From: Burkholderiaceae bacterium | Lineage (GTDB): Bacteria > Pseudomonadota > Gammaproteobacteria > Burkholderiales > Burkholderiaceae_A | DNA length: 35,524 nt | Assembly (NCBI GenBank): GCA_018882795.1 | Contig: VERJ01000022.1 | Span: 1 to 35,524, forward strand | Direction of reading: 5' to 3' | In this document: positions 23,741-32,225 of the stretch, piece after piece | Layout: each line of letters begins with the position of its first letter | Numbering within the stretch: position 1 is the stretch's first letter | The notes under the pieces: model-generated | What the model was told of the DNA's origin: nothing | Databases searched by the model: none | What the model saw: only the letters and a program-made list of their open reading frames with translations | Program-made: the position numbers and the translations under genes

Positions 23741-25243
23741 GTGACCGCCCAATTTCTATCTGAAGTTCAGGCCGCACTTGGAAGTGCGGCCATCAAAACC
23801 GCGCCTGCGGACATCGAACACCACGCGATTGATTGGCGAAAGCGTTTTTTCGGCAAACCGCTTGCTGTAATTTTCCCCGCCAACACCGAGCAGGTCGCCC
23901 AGGTGGTGCGGCTTGCAAACCAACACAAAGTGGCGCTCGTGCCCCAGGGGGGCAACACGGGCTTATCTGGCGGGGCGACGCCCGATGCATCGGGCACACA
24001 GGCAATCCTCTCGCTCACCCGGCTTACCCGCGTGCGCCATCAGGATGCAGCGAATAAAACGATTACGGTGGAGGCCGGTGTCAGCCTGCAACGCGTACAG
24101 GAGTTGGCCGAGGAGATGGGCCTGCTGTTTCCCTTAAGCCTTGGTGCGGAGGGCTCTGCCACCATCGGCGGCAATCTCGCCACCAATGCAGGCGGCACGG
24201 GCGTGTTGCGCTATGGCAATGCCCGGGATCTCTGCCTTGGGGTGGAGGTGGTCACACCCAGCGGTGAAATATGGAATGGTCTGCGGGCTTTAAGAAAAGA
24301 CAACACGGGCTATGACCTGCGGGATTTGTTCATCGGCAGCGAAGGCACCCTTGGTCTGATCACTGCAGCGGTGTTAAAGCTCTATCCCAGGCCCAAAGGT
24401 GTGATGACAGCCTTGGTCAAAATCGCTGGCCCAGAGGATGCATTCCGGCTGCTGCAAATTGCGCAGTCTCGTTGTGATGCAGCACTGACTGCATTCGAGT
24501 ACATGTCAGCTGAAAGCACCCAGGTCGTCATCGATCATTTTCCGGAAGTGGCGCGCCATGGCGCACAGATCATTGGGGGCATGACAACTGATGCCAGTCC
24601 GGCCGCTGCATCGGGAAAGACTTCAGCGCGATCCGATTGTGTGCTGATGGAGATTTCTCACGCTGAGTCCGAGCGTGCAGCCACAGCATTGCTGGAATCG
24701 GTGATTGGGTCGGCGCTGGAAGAGGGGGTTGTGCTGGATGCCATCGTGGCTCAGACCCTTGCACAGACCAAAGCCTTGTGGCATCTGCGGGAGACCATCA
24801 CCCTTGGGGCTGCAGAAGATGGCGCCCAGGTGAAACTGGATATTGCCCTGCCCATATCCGCCTTGGTTGATTTTATTGACCAGATGAATACAGAAATGCT
24901 CTCCGCTTTTCCGGGCGTACGGCTGCACAACTTCGGTCACTTTGGTGATGGCAATCTGCACTACAACATTGGCGCACCAAGGTATCTGGCTGCAGGCAAG
25001 TCCCCAGAAGAACGGCGCAAGATCTATCTGGGCTATGTCGAAGAAAATGAACAGGCGATTCGTAGACTCGTCCACGATCGTGTGGTGGCGATGAACGGGT
25101 CAATCAGCGCTGAGCATGGTCTGGGTCAATTAAGGAAAAACGAGGCGCGTCGCTATAAAACTGCGATTGAGTTTGAGCTGATGTCCAAGATCAAGCTGGC
25201 ACTGGATCCGAACGGGATTCTCAATCCCGGTAAGGTGTTGTAA
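23741..25243 (+). CDS. FAD-linked oxidase, GlcD/D-2-hydroxyacid dehydrogenase type
   Basis: This 500-aa flavoprotein of the vanillyl-alcohol-oxidase fold has the FAD_binding_4 domain in the N-terminal half: 'ALVPQGGNTGLSGGATPD' near 66-83, 'AEGSATIGGNLATNAGGTGV' near 136-155, and 'GSEGTLGLITAAVLKLYPRP' near 199-218. The FAD-oxidase C domain follows, with 'LHNFGHFGDGNLHYNIGAP' near 395-413 and 'ISAEHGLGQLRKNEA' near 453-467. The family oxidises D-lactate, glycolate or D-2-hydroxyglutarate; the substrate is not decided by sequence. Between about 277 and 300 there is a low-complexity stretch (Ala/Ser/Thr) that looks like an inserted loop. The start is a GTG at 23741, 52 bp after efp. Confidence 0.88.
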   Translation: MTAQFLSEVQAALGSAAIKTAPADIEHHAIDWRKRFFGKPLAVIFPANTEQVAQVVRLANQHKVALVPQGGNTGLSGGATPDASGTQAILSLTRLTRVRHQDAANKTITVEAGVSLQRVQELAEEMGLLFPLSLGAEGSATIGGNLATNAGGTGVLRYGNARDLCLGVEVVTPSGEIWNGLRALRKDNTGYDLRDLFIGSEGTLGLITAAVLKLYPRPKGVMTALVKIAGPEDAFRLLQIAQSRCDAALTAFEYMSAESTQVVIDHFPEVARHGAQIIGGMTTDASPAAASGKTSARSDCVLMEISHAESERAATALLESVIGSALEEGVVLDAIVAQTLAQTKALWHLRETITLGAAEDGAQVKLDIALPISALVDFIDQMNTEMLSAFPGVRLHNFGHFGDGNLHYNIGAPRYLAAGKSPEERRKIYLGYVEENEQAIRRLVHDRVVAMNGSISAEHGLGQLRKNEARRYKTAIEFELMSKIKLALDPNGILNPGKVL

Positions 25244-25278
25244 CACCCTGAAGAAAAATCCTTACCGTTTAGGGTGTT
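25242..25278. terminator. Inverted repeat between convergent genes (candidate bidirectional terminator)
   Basis: AACACCCT (25242-25249) and AGGGTGTT (25271-25278) form a perfect 8-bp stem with a 21-base loop in the gap between the converging FAD oxidase and rfbC. GGTGTT just before the stop could compete for AACACC. T-runs are poor, so it is only a candidate terminator. Confidence 0.45.
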
Positions 25279-25281
25279 CGT

Positions 25282-25845
25282 TCAGTCAAAAACCCTTGCA
25301 TTTGCCAGCACGGGGGCTCTGCGGTCTTTTTCTGATAACACCAAATTCGTCTCATCAAATCCGGCTGGCCACTGAATTCCGATGGCGGGATCATTCCAGG
25401 CTACTGATGCCTCGCATGCGGGCGCATAAAAATCGGTCGTCTTGTAGAGAAAATCGGTGTTGTCTTCCAGTACCAGAAATGCGTGGCCGAATCCCGGTGG
25501 AATCCACAGCATCTCCCCGCCTGTATCGCGCAGTTCACATCCCGCCCAGCGGCCAAAGGTCGGTGAAGACTTTCTTAAATCAACCGCCACATCAAACACT
25601 GCACCATTGACCACACGTACCAGCTTGCCCTGGGGATGCGGGGGCAGTTGATAGTGAACGCCGCGCAGGACACCCTTGCCCGATCGTGAGTGGTTATCTT
25701 GCACAAAGTTTGGCTTCAGCCCGGTGGCCTCCTCAAAACTGCGTGCGTTATAGCTCTCCAGAAAAAAACCGCGTGGGTCCTGGTGAACCTTCGGTTTGAT
25801 GAGCAGCACATCCTGAAAAGGTGCTAGCGGGGAGACTTCGCGCAT
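25282..25845 (-). CDS. rfbC: dTDP-4-dehydrorhamnose 3,5-epimerase RfbC/RmlC
   Basis: RfbC is a cupin epimerase that converts dTDP-4-keto-6-deoxyglucose to the L-lyxo form, the third step to dTDP-L-rhamnose. Seen are 'DPRGFFLESYNARSFEEATG' near 19-38, 'FVQDNHSRSGKGVLRGVHYQ' near 46-65 (catalytic His in RGVHYQ), 'VFDVAVDLRKSSPTFG' near 83-98, and 'LWIPPGFGHAFLVLEDNTDF' near 114-133. At 187 aa it has normal length. It is the last gene of the rfbBDAC run; the gap to rfbA is about 20 bp. Confidence 0.97.
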   Translation of the reverse strand: MREVSPLAPFQDVLLIKPKVHQDPRGFFLESYNARSFEEATGLKPNFVQDNHSRSGKGVLRGVHYQLPPHPQGKLVRVVNGAVFDVAVDLRKSSPTFGRWAGCELRDTGGEMLWIPPGFGHAFLVLEDNTDFLYKTTDFYAPACEASVAWNDPAIGIQWPAGFDETNLVLSEKDRRAPVLANARVFD

Positions 25846-25866
25846 GGTGGGGTCTGGTCCTGAAAG

Positions 25867-26766
25867 TTAAAACACCAGGTCATTCAGCAGGCCCAGCAGA
25901 TACTGGCCATAACCACTCTTCGCTAAAGGCGCTGCCAGTCGCTCAAGATCCCGATCAGTGATCCATTTCTGACGCCAGGCAATTTCCTCAGGGCAGGCGA
26001 TCTTGAGGCCCTGCCGTTTCTCAATCGTCTGAATAAACGCGCTGGCCTCGAGCAGCGATTCATGGGTGCCCGTATCCAGCCATGCGTGGCCGCGGCCCAT
26101 CACCACCACATCCAGCTCATTCCATTGCAGGTATTGGCGATTTACATCGGTGATCTCTAGCTCGCCACGTGCAGAGGGTTTCAGGCTCTTGGCGATTTCC
26201 ACCACCCGTTGATCGTAAAAATAAAGTCCCGTCACGGCGTAGCGGGATTTGGGCTTTACAGGTTTTTCCTCTAACGACACAGCACGACCGTTTGCATCGA
26301 ACTCCACCACGCCATAGCGCTCGGGATCGTGCACGGGATAGGCAAACACCGTGGCGCCACGGGTCTGGGCATCAGCCCTGGTCAGTGATGGCGCAAAGTC
26401 ATGGCCATAGAACACGTTATCGCCCAGCACCAGAGCGCTTGGCGACTGCCCGATAAACTGTTCCCCAATAATGAAGGCCTGGGCCAGGCCCTCGGGAGAG
26501 GGCTGCACCGCATACTGAAGCGATATTCCCCACTGACTGCCGTTACCCAGTAATTGCTCAAAACGCGGCGTGTCCTGTGGCGTGGAGATCAACAGAATTT
26601 CGCGAATGCCTGCCAGCATCAGGGTGCTTAAGGGATAAAACACCATGGGCTTGTCATAAATCGGTAGCAGCTGCTTGGAGACTGCCAGCGTTGCAGGGTG
26701 AAGCCGGGTGCCGGAGCCACCGGCCAGGATGATGCCTTTGCGCTTGAGAGAATTATTGGAGGTCAT
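25867..26766 (-). CDS. rfbA: Glucose-1-phosphate thymidylyltransferase RfbA/RmlA
   Basis: RfbA makes dTDP-glucose from dTTP and glucose-1-phosphate, the first step of dTDP-rhamnose synthesis. Seen are '[20 protein letters not shown]' near 9-28 (nucleotide-binding GGSGTRLxP), '[20 protein letters not shown]' just after, '[13 protein letters not shown]' near 110-122, and '[20 protein letters not shown]' near 160-180. The frame reaches 26796, but the ATG at 26766 gives 299 aa and a 14-bp overlap with rfbD; a neighbouring ATG at 26769 is equally possible. It sits between rfbD and rfbC. Confidence 0.97.
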   Translation of the reverse strand: MTSNNSLKRKGIILAGGSGTRLHPATLAVSKQLLPIYDKPMVFYPLSTLMLAGIREILLISTPQDTPRFEQLLGNGSQWGISLQYAVQPSPEGLAQAFIIGEQFIGQSPSALVLGDNVFYGHDFAPSLTRADAQTRGATVFAYPVHDPERYGVVEFDANGRAVSLEEKPVKPKSRYAVTGLYFYDQRVVEIAKSLKPSARGELEITDVNRQYLQWNELDVVVMGRGHAWLDTGTHESLLEASAFIQTIEKRQGLKIACPEEIAWRQKWITDRDLERLAAPLAKSGYGQYLLGLLNDLVF

Positions 26767-27685
26767 CATCTGTCTCTGTTCCCATAAGTACTGCATGTAC
26801 GGTCGTCATTACATCCTCTTGCCAGTCTGGCGGCGCCGTGCCGAGCGCCATCTGAAGTTTAGAGGTATTGAGCCGTGAGTTAAGCGGCCGTCGGGCGGCA
26901 GTCGGGTACTCCTGGGTGGTGATGGGAGAGATTTTTTTGCATGCCTGGGCCTTCCCCAGAGATTTGGCTGCATTGATCACAAGCCGGGCGTAGTCAAACC
27001 AGGTGGTCTCTCCGGCAGGTGCGCAGTGATAAATCCCCCAATCCGGCACGCTCTGGCTCTTGGCGCCCAGCCCTGGTGTGGCCAGGTTGATCAGGTCCAG
27101 GGTGGCCGCTGCCAGATAATCCGCGTGTGTTGGAACGCCCCACTGATCATTGATCACGCGCAGCTCATCACGTTCTTCTGCGAGTCGAAGCATGGTTTTA
27201 AGAAAATTGTTGCCATGGTGGCTGTAGACCCAGCTGGCACGCAGGATGAAATGCTTTGCGCCGCTCGCAGAGATTGCCTGCTCACCGAGGAGTTTGCTTT
27301 TTCCGTAAACCGAGAGGGGTGCGCAGGCGTCAGTCTCTTCCCAAGGCTTTTGTCCAGAGCCATCGAAGACGTAGTCGGTGGAGTAGTGAATCAGCAAGGC
27401 ATTGATCTTGGCAGCGATTTGGGCCATGACCCCGGGAGCCTTGGCATTCGCAGCCATGGCGGCCTCCATCTCCTGCTCGGCAAGATCCACTGCGGTGAAA
27501 GCGGCTGCGTTGATGATGATGTTGGGTCTGATGTCCATTAAGGTTTCAGTCAGTCCGGCCGTATCGGTGATATCGCCGCAATAGTCGCGGCTAGCGCGCG
27601 ACAAAAATAGATGTTCAGGGGCTTCACCGATGGCATCTTTTAAAGCCTGGCCGAGCTGGCCCCGACTGCCGAGCACCACAATCAC
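26753..27685 (-). CDS. rfbD: dTDP-4-dehydrorhamnose reductase RfbD/RmlD
   Basis: RfbD reduces dTDP-4-keto-L-rhamnose to dTDP-L-rhamnose, the last pathway step. It is an SDR protein: '[20 protein letters not shown]' (4-23) is the cofactor loop, '[20 protein letters not shown]' near 58-77, and '[19 protein letters not shown]' near 99-117. The catalytic YxxxK is in '[13 protein letters not shown]', and '[20 protein letters not shown]' follows near 147-166. The start is a GTG at 27685 that overlaps the rfbB stop by 4 bases (GTGA), so translation is coupled. At 310 aa it has a normal length. Confidence 0.97.
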   Translation of the reverse strand: MIVVLGSRGQLGQALKDAIGEAPEHLFLSRASRDYCGDITDTAGLTETLMDIRPNIIINAAAFTAVDLAEQEMEAAMAANAKAPGVMAQIAAKINALLIHYSTDYVFDGSGQKPWEETDACAPLSVYGKSKLLGEQAISASGAKHFILRASWVYSHHGNNFLKTMLRLAEERDELRVINDQWGVPTHADYLAAATLDLINLATPGLGAKSQSVPDWGIYHCAPAGETTWFDYARLVINAAKSLGKAQACKKISPITTQEYPTAARRPLNSRLNTSKLQMALGTAPPDWQEDVMTTVHAVLMGTETDDDLQ

Positions 27686-28794
27686 TGTGGCGTGCCTTGT
27701 TGTCGGGTACCAGACATGCGCGATCCATACTGCTGATCAATCCACTGTCGGTAGGCGCCACTCTGTACATGGCTGACCCACTCCCGGTGGGTGAGATACC
27801 AGTCCACTGTTTTTTCAATGCCGCTGGCAAATGTCTCTGCTGGCTTCCAGCCCAATTCCCTTGCAATTTTGTTTGCATCAATGGCATAGCGCCGGTCGTG
27901 TCCAGGCCGGTCTTTGACATAGGTGATGAGTTGTTCGTGTGTGCCCCCCGCCCTCTGGGCGGTTTCGGGTGACTTCCGGTCTAACAGTTGGCAGATGATT
28001 TTCACAATCTCGATGTTGGGCATCTCGTTCCAGCCGCCGATGTTATAGACCTCGCCAGCTTGGCCTTTGTCCAGAACAGTGCGGATTGCGCTGCAGTGGT
28101 CGGTCACATACAGCCAATCACGAATATTCATGCCGTCACCGTAGATTGGTAAGGCTTTTCCCGCAAGGGCGTTGGTCATGACCAGCGGAATGAGTTTCTC
28201 GGGGAATTGGAATGGCCCGTAGTTGTTGGAGCAATTGGTGGTGAGTACGGGCAGGCCGTAGGTATGGTGCCAGGCACGCACAAGATGATCGCTGGCGGCT
28301 TTGCTGGCGGAGTAGGGGCTGTTGGGTTGATAGGGTGTGGTCTCGGTAAACGCGGAGTCACTGGGGCCAAGTGATCCATAGACTTCATCGGTACTGACAT
28401 GTAAGAACCGAAAAGATGAGGCCTGCGGTTGGGGAAGTCCGCGCCAATAATCTAGTGCACATTGCAGCAGGTTAAAAGTGCCCTGAATATTGGTGCGGAT
28501 AAATTCACCTGGGCCATGAATGGAACGGTCTACATGAGATTCAGCGGCGAAATGAATAATTGCACGGGGCTGATGTTGTTTCAGCAGCTGCGCTATCAGT
28601 TCCTGGTTATTGATATCGCCATGAATAAAATGATGCAGCGGTTGCTGATCAAGGCCTGAAAGGTTTTCCCGATTGCCCGCATACGTCAGGGCATCGAGAT
28701 TTAGGACCGGCTCAGTGCGGTTTGCCGCGGTATTAAACCAGTCCAATACGAAATTAGAGCCAATAAACCCGGCGCCACCAGTGACCAGAATCAT
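27682..28794 (-). CDS. rfbB: dTDP-glucose 4,6-dehydratase RfbB/RmlB
   Basis: RfbB is the extended-SDR enzyme that converts dTDP-glucose to dTDP-4-keto-6-deoxyglucose. Seen are 'MILVTGGAGFIGSNFVLDWF' (1-20), 'IIHFAAESHVDRSIHGPGEF' near 79-98, 'FLHVSTDEVYGSLG' near 128-141, and the catalytic 'PYSASKAASDHLVRAW' near 159-174 (YxxxK). 'IRDWLYVTDHCSAI' lies near 224-237 and 'GRRYAID' near 300. At 370 aa it is slightly long, with a C-terminal extension rich in Arg and Gln. It is first in rfbBDAC; 36 bp upstream lies the H-NS-like gene on the same strand. Confidence 0.97.
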   Translation of the reverse strand: MILVTGGAGFIGSNFVLDWFNTAANRTEPVLNLDALTYAGNRENLSGLDQQPLHHFIHGDINNQELIAQLLKQHQPRAIIHFAAESHVDRSIHGPGEFIRTNIQGTFNLLQCALDYWRGLPQPQASSFRFLHVSTDEVYGSLGPSDSAFTETTPYQPNSPYSASKAASDHLVRAWHHTYGLPVLTTNCSNNYGPFQFPEKLIPLVMTNALAGKALPIYGDGMNIRDWLYVTDHCSAIRTVLDKGQAGEVYNIGGWNEMPNIEIVKIICQLLDRKSPETAQRAGGTHEQLITYVKDRPGHDRRYAIDANKIARELGWKPAETFASGIEKTVDWYLTHREWVSHVQSGAYRQWIDQQYGSRMSGTRQQGTPQ

Positions 28795-28830
28795 GGGGAT
28801 AGAGAGGTAAGGGTTCCGCTGGTCCCGATG

Positions 28831-29247
28831 TCAGATCTTGAAATCTTGCAGTTGCTTGCCGTTCGCTATGGCTGCTGCCAACCATTTGGGCTGTTTGCCT
28901 CGGCCAGTCCAGGTGGCACCGGTGGCGGCATCGCGGTATTTGGGTGCGACGATGCTGCGTTTATCCATGCCTGCCTTGCCTGAAACTTTTTTCGCAGCCT
29001 TGCGTCCGCTTTTACGGCCGCGGCTGCCAGTGGTGACCGCCGCAGCTTTTTTGGTCGGCCGGCCCCTGCGCGGACCTGGGCCGCTGGCGCTGGATGCCGT
29101 GAGGCCGAGATCGGCTGCGGTCAGTTCGTAGGTCTTAATGGCTTTTTTGATGCGGGAAATAATCTGAGCGAGTTCCTGCTTTTTCAGACGCTCTGCCCGA
29201 AGCTGAAGTTTTTGAATTTGCGCCTGGACTTTCAAATAATCTGACAT
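28831..29247 (-). CDS. H-NS family nucleoid-associated protein
   Basis: This 138-aa histone-like protein of the betaproteobacterial H-NS group starts with a coiled-coil oligomerisation part (residues 1-50, 'LKVQAQIQKLQLRAERLKKQ'). A long basic linker follows at about 55-95 (Gly/Arg/Lys/Ala-rich, with PTKKAAA and RKAAKKV repeats). The C-terminal DNA-binding motif 'YRDAATGATWTGRGKQPKWL' lies near 104-123, matching the H-NS core (TWTGRGKxPKWL). Such proteins silence A+T-rich, often acquired, DNA. The gene lies just upstream of rfbBDAC in the same direction with no clear terminator between. Confidence 0.95.
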   Translation of the reverse strand: MSDYLKVQAQIQKLQLRAERLKKQELAQIISRIKKAIKTYELTAADLGLTASSASGPGPRRGRPTKKAAAVTTGSRGRKSGRKAAKKVSGKAGMDKRSIVAPKYRDAATGATWTGRGKQPKWLAAAIANGKQLQDFKI

Positions 29248-29275
29248 AGTGAATACTTTATTTTGGTGTTGTTAA

Positions 29276-29310
29276 AGGACCAGTATAACCAAGCCAAGGA
29301 AGCTGGTCCT
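29276..29310. repeat. Inverted repeat upstream of the H-NS-like gene
   Basis: AGGACCAG (29276-29283) and CTGGTCCT (29303-29310) form a perfect 8-bp inverted repeat with a 19-base loop. It lies in the gap between the divergent H-NS-like and ugd genes. The minus strand reads TATACT inside the loop, possibly the -10 of the H-NS gene. It may be an operator or a leader hairpin; no function is shown. Confidence 0.4.
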
Positions 29311-29380
29311 AAAAATCATTTAATCGGTTTCCGGCGTCGGTGCGTGGCAAAATGGACGCTTTTCGGGGTCAAGGGCGGGC

Positions 29381-30697
29381 ATGAAAATCTCAGTGGTGGG
29401 CACAGGGTACGTTGGGCTGGTGACAGGCGCATGTCTTGCGGATGCGGGCAACAACGTGCTGTGTCTGGATCTGGATGAATCTAAAATTCGTACCCTGCGC
29501 GAGGGCGGAATCCCGATTCATGAGCCTGGCTTGTTAGAACTGGTGCGCAAAAATGTCGCTGCAGGTCGACTCAGCTTTACCACCAGCATCGAGGAATCCG
29601 TGGCCCATGGATTGGTGCAATTTATTGCGGTGGGCACGCCCCCCGATGAAGATGGTTCCGCTGATTTGAAATACGTTGTGGCGGCCGCGCGCAATATTGG
29701 CAAGCACATGACATCCGAAAAGGTGGTGGTCGATAAATCCACGGTACCCGTGGGCACCGCCGATAAGGTACGGGCCGCCATTGGGGATGAACTAAGCAAG
29801 CGTGGCGTGGAGATTTCCTATCACGTCGTGTCAAACCCAGAGTTTTTAAAAGAAGGTGCAGCAGTCGAAGATTTTCAGCGACCGGATCGGATTGTGGTGG
29901 GCCTGGATTCACCGCGTGCAGAAGAAGTGATGCGGCAGATCTATGCGCCATTTCAGCGCCAACATGACAAGCTCATGGTGATGGATGTGCGCTCGGCTGA
30001 ACTGACCAAATATGCAGCGAATGCCATGCTGGCAACCCGCATCAGCTTCATGAATGAGTTGGCCAATCTTGCGGAATCGTTGGGCGCAGATATCGAGAAC
30101 GTGCGCCGTGGTATTGGATCGGATTCGCGCATTGGCTACGGTTTCTTGTATTCCGGTACGGGTTACGGTGGCTCATGCTTTCCCAAGGACGTGAAGGCGC
30201 TGATTAAGACCGCAGCGGATAGCGGCCATGATCTAAAGGTGTTGAATGCTGTGGAAGATGCCAATGAAATTCAGAAGGGCGTCTTGGTGAAGAAAATTGT
30301 GCGCGCTTTTGGGGAAAAACTTTCGGGCAAACGTTTTGCGCTGTGGGGGCTGGCGTTTAAACCCAATACCGATGACATGCGCGAAGCCCCCAGCCGCGTG
30401 ATTATTGCTGAGCTGGTGGCGCGTGGTGCCACGATCTGTGCTTACGATCCGGTTGCCATGGCAGAGGCAAAGCGCGTTATTCCAGAGCCGATTGATTATG
30501 TCGATGGTCCAATACAGGCCCTTGCGGGCGCTGATGCGCTCGTTATTGTCACCGAGTGGAAGGAATTCAGAAGTCCAGATTTTGAGGAAATGGCAAAGCT
30601 TTTGAAAACCAAACGAGTGTTCGATGGCCGCAATATGTTTGATCCGACGGTGGTGAAGCGGGCTGGATTGATCTATGAGGGAATTGGGCGGCGATGA
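29381..30697 (+). CDS. ugd: UDP-glucose 6-dehydrogenase
   Basis: Ugd oxidises UDP-glucose twice with NAD to UDP-glucuronate. The N-terminal Rossmann loop '[19 protein letters not shown]' (3-21) is present. '[16 protein letters not shown]' near 112-127 and '[20 protein letters not shown]' near 151-170 follow. The catalytic Cys block '[18 protein letters not shown]' lies near 256-273, and '[18 protein letters not shown]' near 322-339. At 438 aa it has the usual length. AAGGG at 29371-29375 is a good Shine-Dalgarno sequence. It is followed 55 bp later by an epimerase of the UDP-glucuronate type, so the pair probably makes UDP-galacturonate. Confidence 0.95.
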   Translation: MKISVVGTGYVGLVTGACLADAGNNVLCLDLDESKIRTLREGGIPIHEPGLLELVRKNVAAGRLSFTTSIEESVAHGLVQFIAVGTPPDEDGSADLKYVVAAARNIGKHMTSEKVVVDKSTVPVGTADKVRAAIGDELSKRGVEISYHVVSNPEFLKEGAAVEDFQRPDRIVVGLDSPRAEEVMRQIYAPFQRQHDKLMVMDVRSAELTKYAANAMLATRISFMNELANLAESLGADIENVRRGIGSDSRIGYGFLYSGTGYGGSCFPKDVKALIKTAADSGHDLKVLNAVEDANEIQKGVLVKKIVRAFGEKLSGKRFALWGLAFKPNTDDMREAPSRVIIAELVARGATICAYDPVAMAEAKRVIPEPIDYVDGPIQALAGADALVIVTEWKEFRSPDFEEMAKLLKTKRVFDGRNMFDPTVVKRAGLIYEGIGRR

Positions 30698-30752
30698 GTC
30701 GAGCATCGTCTGCCGCTTGGCCAATATTCCACCGGTATTCTGAATTGCGTCT

Positions 30753-31811
30753 ATGAAAAAAATTCTTGTCACCGGTGCTGCCGGGTTTATTGGCATGCAC
30801 ACCACGGAGTTTCTGCTCAATCGTGGCGATGCCGTGGTAGGTATCGATAATCTGAACGCCTACTATGATCCCAGCCTGAAAGAGGCCCGGCTTGCCAAGC
30901 TGCGTGCCCATCCGCAGGCGCAACACTTTACCTTTGTGCGGGCTGATCTGGCCGATGCCGCAGCAATCGCCCAGGTGTTTGAGCAACATCGTTTTGATGG
31001 CGTGATCAATCTGGCCGCCCAGGCCGGTGTGCGTTATTCACTGAAAAATCCACAGGCCTATATCGATAGCAACTTAACGGGCTTTATCAATATTCTGGAG
31101 GGGGTGCGGCACCAAAGCGGGCGGCGTGATTCTGGCACTCCAGGCGCTGCTGCCGATGGGGCCGGGCATTGCCATCTGGTTTACGCAAGCTCCTCCAGTG
31201 TTTATGGCGGCAACAAGAAGCTGCCCTTCGCCGAGACCGATCGCGTGGATCATCCGGTAAGCCTGTATGCGGCCACCAAAAAAGCCAATGAGCTGATGGC
31301 GCACACGTATTCGCATTTGTTTCGTATTCCAGCCACCGGCCTGCGGTTTTTCACCGTGTATGGTCCCTGGGGCCGGCCGGATATGGCGGCATTTATTTTT
31401 ACCAAGGCGATTCTGGCGGGCGAGCCGATCACGGTCTTTAACCACGGCAAGATGCAGCGCGATTTCACCTACATCGATGACATTGTTCAGGGGGTGGTGC
31501 GTGCACTCGATAAGCCGCCTGTGGCTGAGCCATCGACCGGTGATTTTGCATTTGAGATGACGGCACCCCACCGGGTGCTGAATATCGGCAATCACAATCC
31601 TGAGCTGCTGACCGAGTTCATTGCGGCCATTGAAGATGCTCTCGGTATGAAGGCCAAGCAGGATCTCCAACCCCTGCAGCCCGGAGATGTGCCGGCCACC
31701 TATGCGGAGACCTCAGCCCTGCGGGCACTCACCGGCTTTGCGCCTTCCACCCCACTGCGACAGGGCATCGCGCGCTTCATTGAGTGGTATCGGGGGTATT
31801 ACAAGGTCTAG
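30753..31811 (+). CDS. NAD-dependent epimerase, UDP-glucuronate 4-epimerase-like
   Basis: This 352-aa extended-SDR enzyme has 'KILVTGAAGFIGMHTTEFLL' (3-22), 'VVGIDNLNAYYDPSLKEARL' near 29-48, 'VINLAAQAGVRYSLKNPQAY' near 87-106, and 'HLVYASSSSVYGGNKKLPFA' near 142-161. The catalytic YxxxK is in 'SLYAATKKANELMAHTYSHL', and 'GPWGRPDMAAFIFTKAIL' follows. These are the usual blocks of the UDP-glucuronate 4-epimerases (GalA/CapI/LspL type). Between 'FINILEGVRH' and 'HLVYASS' there are about 18 extra residues rich in Gly, Ala and Arg (near 121-139). It probably uses UDP-glucuronate from the ugd gene upstream for surface polysaccharide. Confidence 0.88.
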   Translation: MKKILVTGAAGFIGMHTTEFLLNRGDAVVGIDNLNAYYDPSLKEARLAKLRAHPQAQHFTFVRADLADAAAIAQVFEQHRFDGVINLAAQAGVRYSLKNPQAYIDSNLTGFINILEGVRHQSGRRDSGTPGAAADGAGHCHLVYASSSSVYGGNKKLPFAETDRVDHPVSLYAATKKANELMAHTYSHLFRIPATGLRFFTVYGPWGRPDMAAFIFTKAILAGEPITVFNHGKMQRDFTYIDDIVQGVVRALDKPPVAEPSTGDFAFEMTAPHRVLNIGNHNPELLTEFIAAIEDALGMKAKQDLQPLQPGDVPATYAETSALRALTGFAPSTPLRQGIARFIEWYRGYYKV

Positions 31812-31896
31812 GCTGAAAGGCTGATTGCTCGGATCGATTGTTCCCTTTACTGTACAAAAAAACAGTAACGGGAATCTTATGAAGAAATTCTGCAAG

Positions 31897-31914
31897 TGTA
31901 GCCAATTGGCTACA
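31897..31914. promoter_or_regulatory. 18-bp perfect palindrome, operator candidate of the RelE/Xre module
   Basis: TGTAGCCAATTGGCTACA is a perfect palindrome that ends eight bases before the toxin ATG at 31923. Its position over the expected transcription or translation start, and its symmetry, suit binding by the dimeric Xre-type antitoxin. A further inverted repeat, TTACTGT...ACAGTAA, lies about 40 bp upstream. Function is inferred. Confidence 0.65.
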
Positions 31915-31922
31915 AATGAACT

Positions 31923-32225
31923 ATGATCCAAGTTCGCAAGACTAAAAAATTTGCAGACTGGATAGACAGCCTGAGAGATCTTCGAGCTCGGGCAAAAATT
32001 CTGATTCGGTTGGAGCGATTAATTGGCGGTAACCCCGGCGATGTCAGGCCCGTCGGATCAGGCGTTTCAGAGCTTCGAATTCACTATGGTCCAGGCTATC
32101 GGGTCTATTTCTTTTGTCAGCGAAAAGAGTTGATCGTTTTATTGGTTGGTGGTGATAAGTCTTCCCAGCAGGCAGATATTGATTTGGCGATTACCTTAGC
32201 GAACAATTTGCAGGTGAGCACATGA
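31923..32225 (+). CDS. RelE/HigB-like toxin (HI1419 type)
   Basis: This 100-aa protein has the small RelE/ParE-like fold of the HI1419-type (upstream) 'addiction module killer' family. Seen are 'KFADWIDSLRDLRARAKILI' near 10-29, 'IGGNPGDVRPVGSGVSELRI' near 36-55, and 'HYGPGYRVYFFCQRKELIVL' near 56-75 (the conserved YGPGYRVYF block), followed by 'GGDKSSQQADI'. Related toxins act on mRNA at the ribosome. The toxin gene comes first and overlaps the antitoxin start by 4 bases (ATGA). It is the fourth toxin-antitoxin pair of the window. Confidence 0.88.
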   Translation: MIQVRKTKKFADWIDSLRDLRARAKILIRLERLIGGNPGDVRPVGSGVSELRIHYGPGYRVYFFCQRKELIVLLVGGDKSSQQADIDLAITLANNLQVST

